This document shows positions 1-11,270 of a stretch of DNA of 64,000 nt, in pieces. The position numbers and the translations under genes are program-made. Source of the DNA: Crocodylus rhombifer. Its lineage: Eukaryota > Chordata > Crocodylia > Crocodylidae. The number at the start of each line of letters is the position of its first letter. Positions within the stretch are counted from its first letter, which is position 1. The DNA lies in NCBI GenBank assembly GCA_038503035.1, contig JAVSML010018932.1, positions 1 through 64,000 of the forward strand. The letters run 5' to 3'. The notes under the pieces are model-generated. The model was not told where the DNA came from, ran no database searches, and saw only the letters and a list, made by a program, of their open reading frames with translations.

Positions 1-814
1 CCTCCCATCCCTGTCTTGCCTGGCCCCAATCCCCCAATCCCTCCCCTTCAACCCTAGCATCCAAAACAGGGAAAACAAAAAATGAAAAACAAACCCTGGC
101 ACTTATCAGCAGTTGGAGCTGCCATCTGGCTCACTGGGGCCCCGCCCACACAGCATGGGGCAGAGGGACAGCCCCAGTGGCCCCAGCCTGGGCCCTCCTG
201 CCCTGTGCTGCCTGGGGTGGGGGGGTGGCTCTTCCAAGAGGCCCTGGAGCCCCCCACCCCTGCTCCTGGGGTAAGTAGAATGTTTTTGGGGGGATTCTTT
301 TATTTCTTTTTGGAGTGCTGGTGCCTAGGGCTGGGGGGCAGCCATGGGGACCTGGGGGCTGCAGCATCTGGCAGGGGATGGGCCTAGGTGGGGCAACAAT
401 CAGAGGCCTGGTGTGGAGCATGTAGACATTGCAGGGGGCGGGTAATCCCTGTGGAGGCCATTTGGCCCTTGTTGGGTGGGGACTGCAAAATATATATTCA
501 TGTATTCATGAAACATGTATTTAGAGTTCACTTTATTATGATGATAGAGACACTGCTGGGGTTCCACATTGCTTTAACACTGTAGATATATCAATAAAAC
601 ATTGACAGCGATCAGTTGGGCAATGTCTCACTCTCTCTCTTTATAGTCATCTTTTGTTTTAATTGTGGAGGAACATGGATTTTGGGGTATTTTACAGAGT
701 GACTTCAGGATTTTTTTTATCAGGGATTTTTCAGTTTTCCAATAGGGAACACCAGAATTCCTGCTAGGGAGGCCAGTGCCAGGACTCTGCCTATTCAGAG
801 CTGGCACCTTGGGC
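1..814. other. GC-rich then AT-rich sequence with no recognised gene
   Basis: Positions 1-460 are rich in G and C with runs of CCCC and GGGG, so short open frames occur by chance on both strands. None resembles a protein family I know. From about 480 the composition becomes AT-rich. An AATAAA at about 594 is followed by no convincing gene end. The first block resembles GC-rich repeat interior seen elsewhere in the window, but I cannot assign it to a family. Confidence 0.5.
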
Positions 815-1156
815 CCAGCTAGCTGTGGCTGACTTCCTGGCCAAATGGGGCCAGGAGGACATGCTTTGACAGTTCAAAGCAGGCCACTACACCCAGAACA
901 TCTTCTGGGTGATATCTACCCAGATGCTCAGGCAAGGGGCACACATGGCAGTATGTCTCACAGAGGCCAACCATGCAGCTACAGCCCACTGGTAGCTGGC
1001 TCAGAGGGACAGATGCCTCTAATGGCTGTGCAGTCCCCATCCAGGTCTGGCAGGTGTGCAGCAGGTCACAGACAGGCAGCAGCCCCCACTGCCAGACTGC
1101 TACAGTGAGTAGAGTGTGCAGGGAACTCTCAGGCCTGATGCAGAAGTCCAGCTGAA
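815..1156 (+). pseudogene. Possible Myb/SANT-like domain remnant
   Basis: Read on the + strand from about 822, the conceptual peptide begins LADFLAKWGQEDM and continues, through one stop, with F-x-A-G-x-Y-T-x-N-I-F. This has the look of the Myb/SANT-like domain found in transposase-associated proteins and SCAN/MSANTD-type genes, where a D-x-L-x-x-W-G-x-E start is followed by a helix with R-N and a later Q-C. The later helices are not clear and there are in-frame stops, so it is not functional if real. It may be a piece of a Harbinger-like or domesticated gene. Chance similarity in GC-rich DNA is a serious alternative. Confidence 0.22.
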
Positions 1157-1844
1157 ATAACAAGAAACTTCAGAAGAGAGATTTAGGGGTAGTGTCCCCA
1201 GGTACCAGTTGACTGGGCCCCAGAAGCTTCCAAGAGTGAGTAGCCCTGAGCTACTTGACAGGGCAGCTTTTTGTACTGCTGGGGCAGCTTTTTGTACAAC
1301 ACAGGTGCTCGCCCTGGTGTGCACCTCCCCCCTGGCTGCAGATCTGGGAGGAGCCAGGCAGGGTTATTTTGCCCCAAGTGGCACAACTTTCTTCACAACA
1401 AATTGCATGTCTGAGCACATGTGCCGAGGCAAAAAGCCCCGGCTAAGATTTGCACTGCCTTGAATGGTCTATTTGAGCTGCTGCAAGCTCACGTGCTTGC
1501 ATGTGTGGATGCACCCATAACGAGCACTGGTGAATCCACTAGAACCTTCCTTTGGCACAACATTCCCATTTTCATTCAATTTTCTTATGCTTCCCTTGAG
1601 GACAACAAGAGCCTACCATTCTGGAAAATCTTTGAACTGAATCTAAGTTACACATGGCTCTTCCCATAGTTACTTCTGCTTGCTGCAGTTTACCTGAATT
1701 TGTCATAATACAGACTACTTCTAATCTCCAGTAATTAAAAATGTAATACTTTGTTTTGCTTTTAACATCTAGGAGCTGTAATCATGAACATAGCAAAAAG
1801 TTTTCCTTAAAGCACGTGCTATATTAATCCCAGTTTTATAATCC

Positions 1845-2067
1845 CAGGGTTGTCCAACTGGTGGCCCACAGACCATTACAGCTGCCTCTCCTACAGGTTG
1901 GGGAGGGTGCCAGGGGAGGGAGCACAATACATGCAGGGGAGAGAGAGCAAGGTGGCCACATGCACTGTCTAGGGATTCTGGAGGGTAGGGGTGACTGTGT
2001 ACCACTGGCAGGGTACCCCTATAGCATGTGGTAGGCAGGCACCCAGCCCCAAAGTTAAAAAGCCCTG
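1845..2067. mobile_element. hAT-like MITE, degenerate
   Basis: The left edge reads CAGGGTTGTCCAACTGG and the reverse complement of the right edge reads CAGGGCTTTTTAACTTT. Both share the CAGGG-TT-AACT pattern of hAT (Charlie/Blackjack-type) terminal inverted repeats. The interior is GC-richer than the flanks and has no transposase. No clean 8-bp target duplication remains, so the exact ends are uncertain. Confidence 0.45.
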
Positions 2068-2865
2068 CACCAATGATAGGTTCTGAATACTTTGAGAAGC
2101 AATGGTTCTTTCAAGCCTGGCAAATATACAACTTTCAAATTCACTCTGAAAGACAGAAAAGCATAAACATATGTTTTTGTTGTAGCCTTGCATAATCTAC
2201 ATTTCAGCCGGGGAAAAGGAAAAAAAAATGTTCATTTTTCCTACAAGGGGACCAATTACTACTTACCTTTTATGTGATATGAGAAAAGTACATGGTGTTT
2301 CCAATATGCATTGAAATGAAATATGTCAAATAACAGGAGTTTTAGACAGCAAGAATAATTTGCTTAATATATGGTAGTCTAAGAGTTATGTTGTAATCAT
2401 GAATATTACCACAACACTGATTCAGAAATATCTGTACTCTCCAAAGTAGGGATGCAAATATCATTAGAAAAATGATTGGTTTAACCTCCTATAATTATAT
2501 AGGTTAAATGGTTCACCAATAATACTTACCTAGTTCCTGCTGTGATATATGGAGCTCCAGGCCACTGCCTGCCCTGCCCAGTCCCACCCTTCCACAGGGG
2601 AGGGACAGTGTGGGAAGCCAGGGACCATGCACAGATCTCCTCAGACACAGCAGCTGATGGGAGCCGCTCCCTGGGGCCTTTTACATGTGGAGGAGGAGAC
2701 AGTGTCAAGCCCCACCAGACAACACAACTCACATGAAGCTGTAGGAAGCAGCAGCAGGTGGGGCACTTTCCCAGCCTGCTGCAGCCGCTGGCTTGCTGGT
2801 AAGGAGGGAGCAGACTAACTATCGGTACTGGTTCCCCCACTTCTCCATCTAGCTCCTTTCTCCCA
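2068..2865. other. Non-coding stretch, no gene seen
   Basis: About 450 bases of AT-rich sequence precede a GC-rich patch at roughly 2530-2820. Open frames in the patch on both strands lack family resemblance and overlap each other, as expected from composition. No promoter or RNA gene is recognisable. Confidence 0.5.
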
Positions 2866-2945
2866 GGTGATACCTTTTATTAAACCAACTAGATGATTGC
2901 AAAAAATATATTTATTTACAAGCTTTCAGGCACATGTGCCCTTCC
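2866..2945. repeat. Foldback-tail fragment, one arm
   Basis: The motif GGTGATACCTTTTATTAAAC followed by CAACTAG and an AAGCTTTCAGGCACATG box is the same arm seen in better condition at 58062-58198. There the arm has an inverted partner that ends ATAAAAGATATCACTCTAA. A very similar second arm follows the GIY-YIG remnant at 6705-6745, which suggests the family derives from Penelope-like element tails. Here only one arm is present. Confidence 0.45.
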
Positions 2946-4260
2946 ATAGGAGAGTCCAAAGATTGTAATTTTTTCCCAGGTAGAAATGTGTAACAGGGAT
3001 TTGGGCGAGTCTGAACAACCCCACATTCCAGAAGCACCTCTGCACACCCACCCCAGACCTGAGAGAACTCACTGGAGGCTGAGGAACCAGGTCCTGGGAT
3101 GCAGTAAACCCTGCAGCAAGGGAGCTGACATGAGATGTGAGGAGCAAGAGAGGATTAGCCACAGCAGCCCAGAATGGGAAGGGTAAAAAACACTGAAATC
3201 AGCCTCAAGGGGCTGCATCGGCCCAGGAAGTAGGCTGCTTGGAGTTGCTAGGAGGTTAAGTAGCCACCAGGAGAGCCTGAAGCAGGGTTCCTCTTTGCTT
3301 GATCATTTGTTTTGGTGTATAAACCTGTGGGCTCTGCAAATGCTTTGAAAGTTAAATGCAGCCAGGGGTTAAAGCCTGGAACAACCACTGATGGACAGCT
3401 AAGTGCTAAGTTATATGTTTAACTGCTTTTGTTTGTTGTGCACTGCTAACAAGCCTGGGGTGGCCTCCGGGTATTATCTACTAGCCTGGCTGCAGCACAG
3501 GCAAGGGCCCTGATCAGTGTCTCCTTAGCCAAACCCAGCAGCAAAAGTAAAACTGGTTAGCTTAATTATGATCCAAATATACCCTGCTGTGATTTGCCCA
3601 GACTCTGCCCATAGGAGCCTACAACATGAAAATTCATATTTCACAGGATAGCTGAAAAGTGGTGTAAGATCTCCTGGTCAGAGAAGTTAATTTTATGCAA
3701 AATAGGCTCAGGTGAAAGTTGGATCAGTCTATTTACCTCAGAGTTGTCTGGTGGCAAGCAGAACACTGAATTATGCTTGTTTCTTGTTATGATATTTCAT
3801 ATTTCAGAGGAGGACGGATGATGGAAGGCTCTCCTGGGCAAGGAATTTCCTAGTGGGGAAGAGTCAGGATATCAGAGTACCTGTCAGCAAATGGGGCAGT
3901 TCTACACTTGCAAACATGCACTTCATGTAGTATGCAGGAAAATTTCTCTGCAGGGAATTACCCCATATGTGCCTATAAACCATGCTTGAAGACCTGCATG
4001 GGAAAATCCCTTGCAAAGCAATTTTCCCAAGCACACTTGCAAGCGCAGGGAGAGGCCCTTGTGTGAATTCCCCTGCCTCTATGCTGTAAAGCTCATCCTC
4101 TTCAGAGGGATTTATCCACATGTGCCTGCAAGTGCAGATGGGGAAACTCCCATAAGGGCCCTCTCCCCAACATTGGGGGGATGAGTGCATCTTCAAGGCA
4201 GGTGTTTCTCCCCTTGCAGACATGGCCCAAGTCAAGGTGTGGCAACTGGGGACATATGTT
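2946..4260. other. Unclassified non-coding sequence
   Basis: This stretch is of mixed composition, with a patch of moderate GC around 3000-3250. I see no coding pattern, terminal repeats or tandem repeats. The antisense open frame at 3864-4235 has no recognisable motif. It may hold old repeats too diverged to recognise by eye. Confidence 0.4.
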
Positions 4261-5887
4261 TTTTAGCCTAAGATCCAACACCCAAATAGTAATCAAACCA
4301 GTGGACAAAGGTGAAGCTATAGTTATCATCATCAACCATTAAGACAACATTAATTAAATCAACAGACAACTCTCCAACACAAAATACTGTAAAGAACTTG
4401 GAGAAGACCTCACATCAGAAATTACTCTGGAAATGGAAAATACACCAGCTTCAGGAAAAACCTACATCCACTTACCTTCCACTCTCCCACCCCACAAATT
4501 TTCTATATGCTCCTAAATATCCACAAAGAAGGTAACCCTGGCAGATGCATCATATCCAGCTGTGGTACCCTAACCAGAAAAGCTATCTGTATTCATAGAA
4601 ACTATCCTGAAACCACTTGTCACTCAAAAAGCAAATTTTCTATGAGACACCACAGACTTCAACATAATCTAAAACATCAAGCGCCTCCATGAGAAGGTCA
4701 CATTTGTAATCTGGGATGTCAACATCCCGTACATCAACTTCCCAAACCATGAAGGTACAGCTGCCTGGGTGAAATACCTTCAAGAACATGAAGTGGACTC
4801 AGACTTGCACAACATGTTACATAACTTGTCCACTTCATCTTCACTCACCATTTCATTTTCAACAGTCGTCATGTCCTCCAAACCATGGGCACAGCTATGG
4901 GCATGAAGATGACGCTCCAATATGACAACCCCTTCATGAGCCAGCTGGAGGAAGAATTTATAGGAAACTGCACCAAATCTTTATTATACCTATATTACAT
5001 AGATGATATTTTAATGTTTCTGGACTGCAACCCTGGATTCACTTATTGACTTTTACCACAAACTTAACAACTACCCTCCTTCAATCAAAATTTCTCTGGA
5101 ATGCTCCTACACTATCATCAACTTTCTAAATACCACCAACTATATCCAGAATGGCACCCTACAAACCACCATACCTATGTCCACAAGATCAATGCCCATC
5201 CCAGCACACCAAAAGAGCTGTAATCTACAATCAAACCCTTAGATACCACCACATCTGCTCTGAAGAGAACATTTGGCCAGTCTACAGTCTGCCCTTATAT
5301 AACAAAGACATTCCTGTAGAGAAATAGACCGTGCATTTGAAACTATTCGAATACAACAATATAACTTTATACACTACAAAAAGAAACCACTCTGCAACTT
5401 CACAAACAACTATAGCTATATGTGACAAAGTTCAGACCTTGAGAAAAATATTCCCAGTTCCTCCACTCTTGGTTTTCAAACTACCCTCTAACCTTGCCTA
5501 ACTCATCATCAGAAGCAAACTCTCCACTACTCAATAGACATCAAGTGGGCCACACACACAGCCTTGCTTTAGAAAGAAATTCTTAACCTGTCTGTCAAAG
5601 ATCAAAGTCTTTGATTTCAGATGCCAATGGCAAAAGGTCAGATGGCAAAGGGTCAGAAGCTAACACAACAAACTCTGTAATTGTAATTTATCCCTCTGTA
5701 TTAACAGTGATGCATATACACACCCCTGTCTGTGCCTCATTTCAAATTCCTTGAGTTCCCACACAAGAGAAAGACACTAACCTTGAACAAATTGCAGCTT
5801 GGTACCGTGACATCAAAAAAAGATATTGGTACTCATAGTGACCAGATAAAAATGAAACTATTTTAATGAAGTTGTAAAATTAAATAC
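4261..5887 (+). pseudogene. Penelope-like element reverse transcriptase, decayed
   Basis: Conceptual translation with frameshifts shows the order of motifs typical of Penelope-like retroelements. First is a KPVDKG box near 4292-4310 (family form KPADKG). Then comes FY-x-L-x-x-IHKEGNPGR near 4500-4540, a DTTDF box near 4646-4660 and a VTFVIWDVN strand near 4695-4720 (motif A region). These are followed by GTAMGMKM near 4886-4910 and YIDD at 4996-5007, the catalytic motif C with both aspartates kept. The thumb-side HTYVHK-type and LRYHHICSEEN-type strings follow to about 5290. Many stops and shifts show it is dead. Penelope-like RTs are usually about 600-700 residues plus a GIY-YIG domain; the GIY-YIG remnant lies downstream after an insertion. 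Confidence 0.8.
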
Positions 5888-6526
5888 GCTACGCGCGCCA
5901 TCCTGTGACCAAACAGGACCAGTACCACCCAAGTAAAAATAACGCCCCCTTTTTTTTGAAACCTGAGCAAACAAAGAGAGCACAAGTGCCAACTCATTAA
6001 TTATTAATGCCCAGTGTATAGTAATTGGTCACCTGCAAAAAGTATAACTTTGAAAGAACTTCCTCCCAAAGCGGAGAACTGTGTATACACTCAAGAAGAA
6101 CAGATCGTGCACAAAGAATGTTATCTATCCACCTACGTATCTTTCTGGCGTATTCCCATTTATCTCTCTATCTCTGTCATAATCTTTCTTATCAAGAGCT
6201 CTCGGTAATCTGCAGACTGCAATGGCTTATGTGAATTGCTCGGAATCTGTAACAAGCAACTCTCTTACCCACCCTGTAAATGCTGGGTAACATGATATCT
6301 GCATGCTGTAACTGAATAAATCAACTCCTCTGCCTATGCTGCAGCACATCAGTAGCATAAGTAAAATAAACCTTTTGTGTAACCATATGCTGTGTTTAAA
6401 TCCTCCAGACTCCTGCTCACCATTATCACCCACCTGTCCAGTTATAAATCCCCCTCCTCACGCCAAGCCGGTCATGCTGACCCAGGCTCGCAGGTCAAGG
6501 GTGCACCGGCGTTAGGGGCGTGACAC
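5888..6526 (+). mobile_element. LTR-like insertion inside the Penelope-like element
   Basis: The flanks on both sides are Penelope-like in content while this segment is not. It has an LTR-like layout: an AATAAA at 6314, further AATAAA-type signals near 6366, a terminal stretch with TCCAGACTCCTGCTCACC, and a right edge GGCGTTAGGGGCGTGACA ending in CA. Family resemblance to retroviral-type solo LTRs is by layout only. I could not find a convincing target duplication, and the left edge could be anywhere between about 5868 and 5895. No viral gene is present. Confidence 0.4.
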
Positions 6527-6745
6527 TGTCAACACATCTCTTCTGCCACTACACCAAAGACTCCCATTACAAAATCATCAGAGTACATCGTTCCTAGACA
6601 TGCCTTTCCCAAAATGTGATATACCTGATCCAATGCATCAAGTGCTCTCATGACAACTAAATGGATGAATCTAAAACACAAACTGTTCACAATGAACTCT
6701 CACCTATAGTAGTAGTAGGTCCACTGAAAGATATCACTCTAAGAA
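6527..6745 (+). pseudogene. Penelope-like element GIY-YIG endonuclease remnant and 3' tail
   Basis: Near 6615-6660 the frame reads NVIYLIQCIKCSHDN, closely matching the N-terminal strand of the Penelope-like GIY-YIG domain (N-V-V-Y-L-I-Q-C-x-K-C pattern). The next residues run into a stop and the catalytic GIY-YIG tyrosine/arginine region is not recoverable. The segment ends with GAAAGATATCACTCTAAG, which matches the right arm of the foldback tail at 59030. It is the C-terminal part of the same element as the RT upstream, separated from it by the LTR-like insert. Confidence 0.7.
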
Positions 6746-6903
6746 ATCCTTGCCTCTTTTAATGTATGATATTGACATTGCAACATGCATATAGGATTGT
6801 TTATTTTTTATTTAATGTTAACATGAGGATTAAAGAAGATTTTTAGTTTTGTTGTTGTTGTTCTTTTAATTTACATGATGAAATGTATATTGAATCAACA
6901 TTT

Positions 6904-7137
6904 TAGCCTAGATATCAGGAGGCGCTACTTCACGGTCAGGGAGGCTAGGATCTGAAACCAATTTCCAAGAGAAGTGGTGCTGGCTCCTACCCTGGTGGTC
7001 TTTAAGAGGAGGCTGGATGAACACCTTGCTGGGGTTGTTTGACCCCAGTACTTTTTCCTGCCATGGCAGGGGGTCGGACTCAATGATCTGCTCAGGTCCC
7101 TTCCGACCCCACTAACTATGAAACTATGAAACTATTA
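6904..7137 (+). pseudogene. CR1 LINE 3' end (ORF2 C-terminus and tail)
   Basis: The peptide reads LDIRRRYFTVREARI, a stop, then NQFPREVVLAPTLVVF and a KRRLDEHLAGVV ending. This is the usual C-terminus of CR1 ORF2. The 3' UTR follows with the strongly conserved GGGTCGGACTCAATGATCTG box and ends in the short direct repeat ACTATGAA at 7114-7135, the hallmark 3' terminus of CR1. The element is 5'-truncated, the normal fate of CR1 copies. One in-frame stop shows it is dead. Confidence 0.9.
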
Positions 7138-8955
7138 AGGGGACAGATTGTCTCCTGGAAACAAAAATGAATACCTAAAAAAGAATGTGCATTTATGGAC
7201 AAGTGCCAGACTTAAGCACATTTTCCAAATTCTGATCATTTAGCTTTTTATAGTAGAGTTAAATGCTAAAAACTATATATGCAACCACTATTGAAAGCTA
7301 GACTTGTTTCATTAGAAGAAGACTTTTTTTTGGTATTCTGCCCAGATAGGCCAGCCTGATCCATTTTATCCATACAAAACAAATTAGGTTTTCTTTTATC
7401 CTTGACAAAGGAAATTCTGAATTTGGTAAACAGAAGTATTTATTTGAATACGCCCCTCCCTGGTGTCTCCCAACACATGAATCATTTATTCTAAGTATTT
7501 AAATAGTAGAATTAAATTCTATTTACACAGTGCTAAAAATCAAAACACACAATAAAAAATATGCACTTGAAAGCCTTTTACTAACTACTGTTATAAAATG
7601 CAGGATGACTATATAACTGGAAAAACATCCCATTTTAGTTGATGAGTACTTTACTTCACAGAACTGAATGTTAAGGAGGGTCAGTTTCACTATTTCCAGA
7701 AGGTGTTATCTGCAGAAAACTTACACCTCCCTGAATCAGTTAGTCCAGCAGGTGCCCTGAATATACGGTCTTCCTGGATAAATTAAGGCATGAACATCTG
7801 AGTGGCTCTTTTAGACATTAACAGGGAAAGGGAAATACAATTCTAGATCACACTAAAGACCAAAAAACCTCTAGGACAGTTATGGCACTTTAAGCTATTT
7901 TGATGCATCTCTTCAAACCAATGAGTTAAAAACATCCCTTGAATGGTCAGAAAGCACATCTGAGACCTCTATTGCAAAACATATAAAATTAGTCAGGTTC
8001 TCTGTGTTTGTCTACTGACAGACGTTCCTCTGCAGGTATGAAAAAAAAATGCCTGTCTTTATTGCCAGTCATTTTCACATTCACTGGAAACAAGGTGAAT
8101 ATAAAATGCAGCTTCATTTGGCTATTTGCCATACATTTCCAGACAAGGGGAGAGGAATATTTTTTGTGACACTGCAAAAGCAGGAATCTTGCTACCATTA
8201 CCCATTAGCATACAGGTCTAACAGCAAATACACCAAAATACCAACATTTCGAGTTTCAAGCCGAACCACCTGCAGCTTGAATAACTTCATAATTTCACTT
8301 AAACCTTATTTAAACATGGGGGTATGACCCACTTACAAAGAAAGCACTTGAACAAAGCAAAACTATGACTTTCCCCAGTGAGGCTTAAGTTTCTAAGGAG
8401 TTACAAGCTCCACCACTGCCTGCACAAGTTTTTCACATCTACATAGAGTTTGTTTCCATCATCTACACCAGCTGAGGAAGGCACAACCTTCTCCTTGAAT
8501 TAATCCCAAGACTACACCACTGCTTTGTGTCCCACAAACATACCACTTGGGTTGTTGCTGTGACTTCTTCCTGTTTTACTCTTCAGGTTTCCTCCTTCCT
8601 AGAATCTGTGTCTAGGGAGGAACTAATTCACCAGAAACTTGTTTTTTGTTTTTATTTTTATTTTTGGTCATGTGTCAGAGGTATGCAATTGGTAAAGAAA
8701 GCAGAACATGGGATAACTTTTATAATCAGGAAGAAACACCTGCAGGCTGACAAAGGCCAAGAAAGTGGACTCATATGACAGAGTGGACTAGATGGACAGC
8801 ATATACAGGTCCAAGAAGAACAGAGTTATCTTTGCTCTTGTGTTGAGCACAGAAGGTGGGGGGAAAAAACCCTCAGAACACAGACAGTAGGACTGACTGG
8901 TTGTCTTCCCTTATGAGACAGAAGTGGTTAACCATAAAACTTCTTAGATTGGAGC
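7138..8955. other. AT-rich non-coding stretch
   Basis: About 1.8 kb without recognisable repeats, coding exons or RNA genes. The composition is typical intron or intergenic DNA. The open frame at 8049-8327 has no family resemblance. Confidence 0.5.
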
Positions 8956-9262
8956 AGGGACAATGTGTAAGGGCTACACGCAGGTCCACATGCACCCGCT
9001 GCATGTGGCAATATACCCCCTGCAAAAAGGAGCCACTGACACTGTGAGCAGTCCACAATTGCCCCTGGCTGCTACTGCCAGTAATGCCTGTGGGTGGTGG
9101 CTGACCCCCAGCCAGCACTTCCCACCACCCCACTGCTCTTCCATCTCCAACAGTGCCAGCAGCATCTGCGAGAGCTCCCTGTTCACTGCTGTTGGGCTCC
9201 CACTGCCACTGCTGGGCTTATGCCACCGCCAGTGCAGCTATGCCCCCCCAGCTGCTGGGGGC
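8956..9262 (-). repeat. GC-rich VNTR-like block, copy 1
   Basis: On the - strand this block repeats phrases such as GCAGTGGCAGTGGGAGCCC, GCAGTGAACAGGGAGCTC and GGCACTGTTGG at irregular spacing. The - strand reading resembles the + strand of 10985-11265, so the two blocks appear to be inverted copies of one GC-rich repeat. No coding motif is seen in the overlapping open frames, which are artefacts of composition. Confidence 0.4.
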
Positions 9263-10301
9263 ACATACTGTTCATGGATTGGAGAGCTACTTTTGCACAT
9301 GTGTAAAAGAATCAGGAACACAAACCTAGGAAAAGAAACCCACAGCTCTGGCAAGTTCATAAGCAGACTTGTGCTCCACTTCTTCTAGCAGTCTATTCCA
9401 TTCCTGGTAGATACTGTAAGTATATAATTACTTTTACTTAAATGTAGCTATATTTGAAACAAAATATTATACCTATTGCCGGACTTTTGATACAAGTTAA
9501 ACAGAAAAAATGAAGAAACCCAGCTATTTGACTTAGTCAATTCTCACCGGCACAGTGGACATACAAGAAAGAAGAGAAAATAGGTAAGTGGTACGACCAA
9601 ACTGTTCTTTATAGTACAAAGTTGCCCTTTCTTGCACTGTTTTTCTCAGGGTAGCTTTCTGAGCCTTTAAATAAGGCAGAACAAAACTGCTGTTGTCCTA
9701 AAGGAGCCATTTGTGACTGGTGGCTGTGCTAAGCATGATGTTTCTTCCAGACAGTTACTACCCTTAGGGGTTGTTTTTCCTCTTCCCTTGGAAAGAATTT
9801 CCACCTCACTTTCTGTTATTATTTGCCCACATAAATGCTCTAGACAGTGTAGATTATTTTATTATGTAATTCTTGTTTTTATTCCTGTATGTAGCCTTGT
9901 ATTAATCATTTTGTGGCAAAAGGAAAAAGTCTAACTTTAAGGAGCAATAGTTGAGGGCACTACAGGGGGAAAAGTTTTCTGAGAGTGCTATTGAAACTTG
10001 CTGACTGTCAACCTGTATTGTTATAGAAAATTAGAGTAGAACACTGTAAAACTAACACTTTTTTGAGATTAATTAAGGACTTAGGTAACAATAGATTCCT
10101 TTTATAATGTTTTTAAACATAAGATTTCCAGTTGTCTTTGAGGTTAGTAAGAGAAGATTACAGCTTCATATACACAGTCCTTAACACAGAATAGGATCCT
10201 TTCTAATTGAAAACAGTGAGTTCATTCATTTGAGGGAGTTTTAACCTTATGTATTTTACATGTACATATTGTATATATTTTTCCACCTGGTGTGCTTCAT
10301 G
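9263..10301. other. AT-rich non-coding stretch
   Basis: No gene, tandem repeat or inverted-terminus element was recognised. The composition is uniform AT-rich, similar to 7.1-8.9 kb. Confidence 0.5.
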
Positions 10302-10538
10302 GCTGCATCCAACCATGAGTAGACATTTAGTTCCCCAGGGACAACTAGCAGCAGCACACCTTGGACCACTGCTAGTTGTCCCTGGAGAATATCTCTGTGA
10401 TGCACACTCTGGCACATGGAAAGCTACCCTGGAGGGTGGGGGTAGGATAGGCTGGGGCTGCTGCCCTGCAGTTCAGAGAACAACTGAATGTGCAGTTTGC
10501 AGTGTCGCAGACCACACAGCCACAATCGTCTGGACATG
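10302..10538. mobile_element. Hairpin MITE, copy 1
   Basis: Left edge GCATCCAACCATGAGTAGAC and right edge TCGTCTGGACATGGC are degenerate inverted repeats, matching those of the better copy at 14094-14537. Inside the left edge lies a perfect 17-bp inverted repeat, CCAGGGACAACTAGCAG at 10335-10351 with its complement at 10369-10385 across a 17-nt loop. No transposase is encoded. The superfamily is unknown because no clear target duplication is left. Confidence 0.55.
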
Positions 10539-10984
10539 GCCTATGACTCTGGCTGGAATATGGATTTTTGTGCAAGATAATGAAATGCTAATCAATGCAG
10601 TAATTAAGCATGTTCCATACCATGCTAACCTTGTTACTTATAACTTACTTATAAATTCCCTCTGTGGATGATAGTGGGAGGCATCCTCTTTTCTAGGTTG
10701 CAGACCTTTGGTACAGTTTGGTGTTCTAGTCTAACTTTCATATTATTAGCTATGCTAGCATGCTTTTCCAATAATAAAAGAAAGGAGTGGATTATTCATA
10801 ATTGTTAGACCTATTTTTCCCTCCCAAACATCCTCTGGTTGACAAGTTTCATGAAGACCCCAAAGAGTTCATCTCTATCCTCCCATGTCCTATCTCCAAA
10901 CCCTTCTTTTTCGAGCAGAACTTTCCCCACCACAGAGATCATGTCCTGCCTCTTTATTCAAGCCATGAATGACTGGTGCCTCCC
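10539..10984. other. Non-coding stretch, no gene seen
   Basis: About 450 bases of ordinary AT-rich sequence between a MITE and a GC-rich repeat block. Nothing recognisable. Confidence 0.5.
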
Positions 10985-11270
10985 AAGACTGGGGAGGTAC
11001 CATTTATAGGCAGCAGCATCTGCGGTGAGAAAGGACTGCCTGCAGATACTGTCAGTGGCAGAGGGGGGGAGGGTGACCCCCAGTGAGCGGGGACCACCCA
11101 CAGCCACCAGCGGAGGTGTTGGCAATGGTGAGCAGTGAGCAGGGAGTGCCTGCACACACTGGTGGCTTTGTTGGCAATGATGGGAAGGGGTGGTGACCAG
11201 TAACCACCTGCAGAAGCTGGCGGCAGCTTCGGCAGTGGCCAATCTCAAAGGGGGCATGTGCCCCCCCCCC
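10985..11270 (+). repeat. GC-rich VNTR-like block, copy 2
   Basis: Degenerate units of roughly 65 bases recur, each with a GTGAGC-AGTGAGC-type start, a CACC or TGCC centre and a TTGGCAATG or TCGGCAGTGG end (for example at 11110-11130 and 11170-11180). The block finishes with GGGGGCATGTG followed by a run of C at 11260-11270. It resembles the - strand of 8956-9262. Open frames on both strands are by-products of the GC-rich repeat. Confidence 0.45.
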
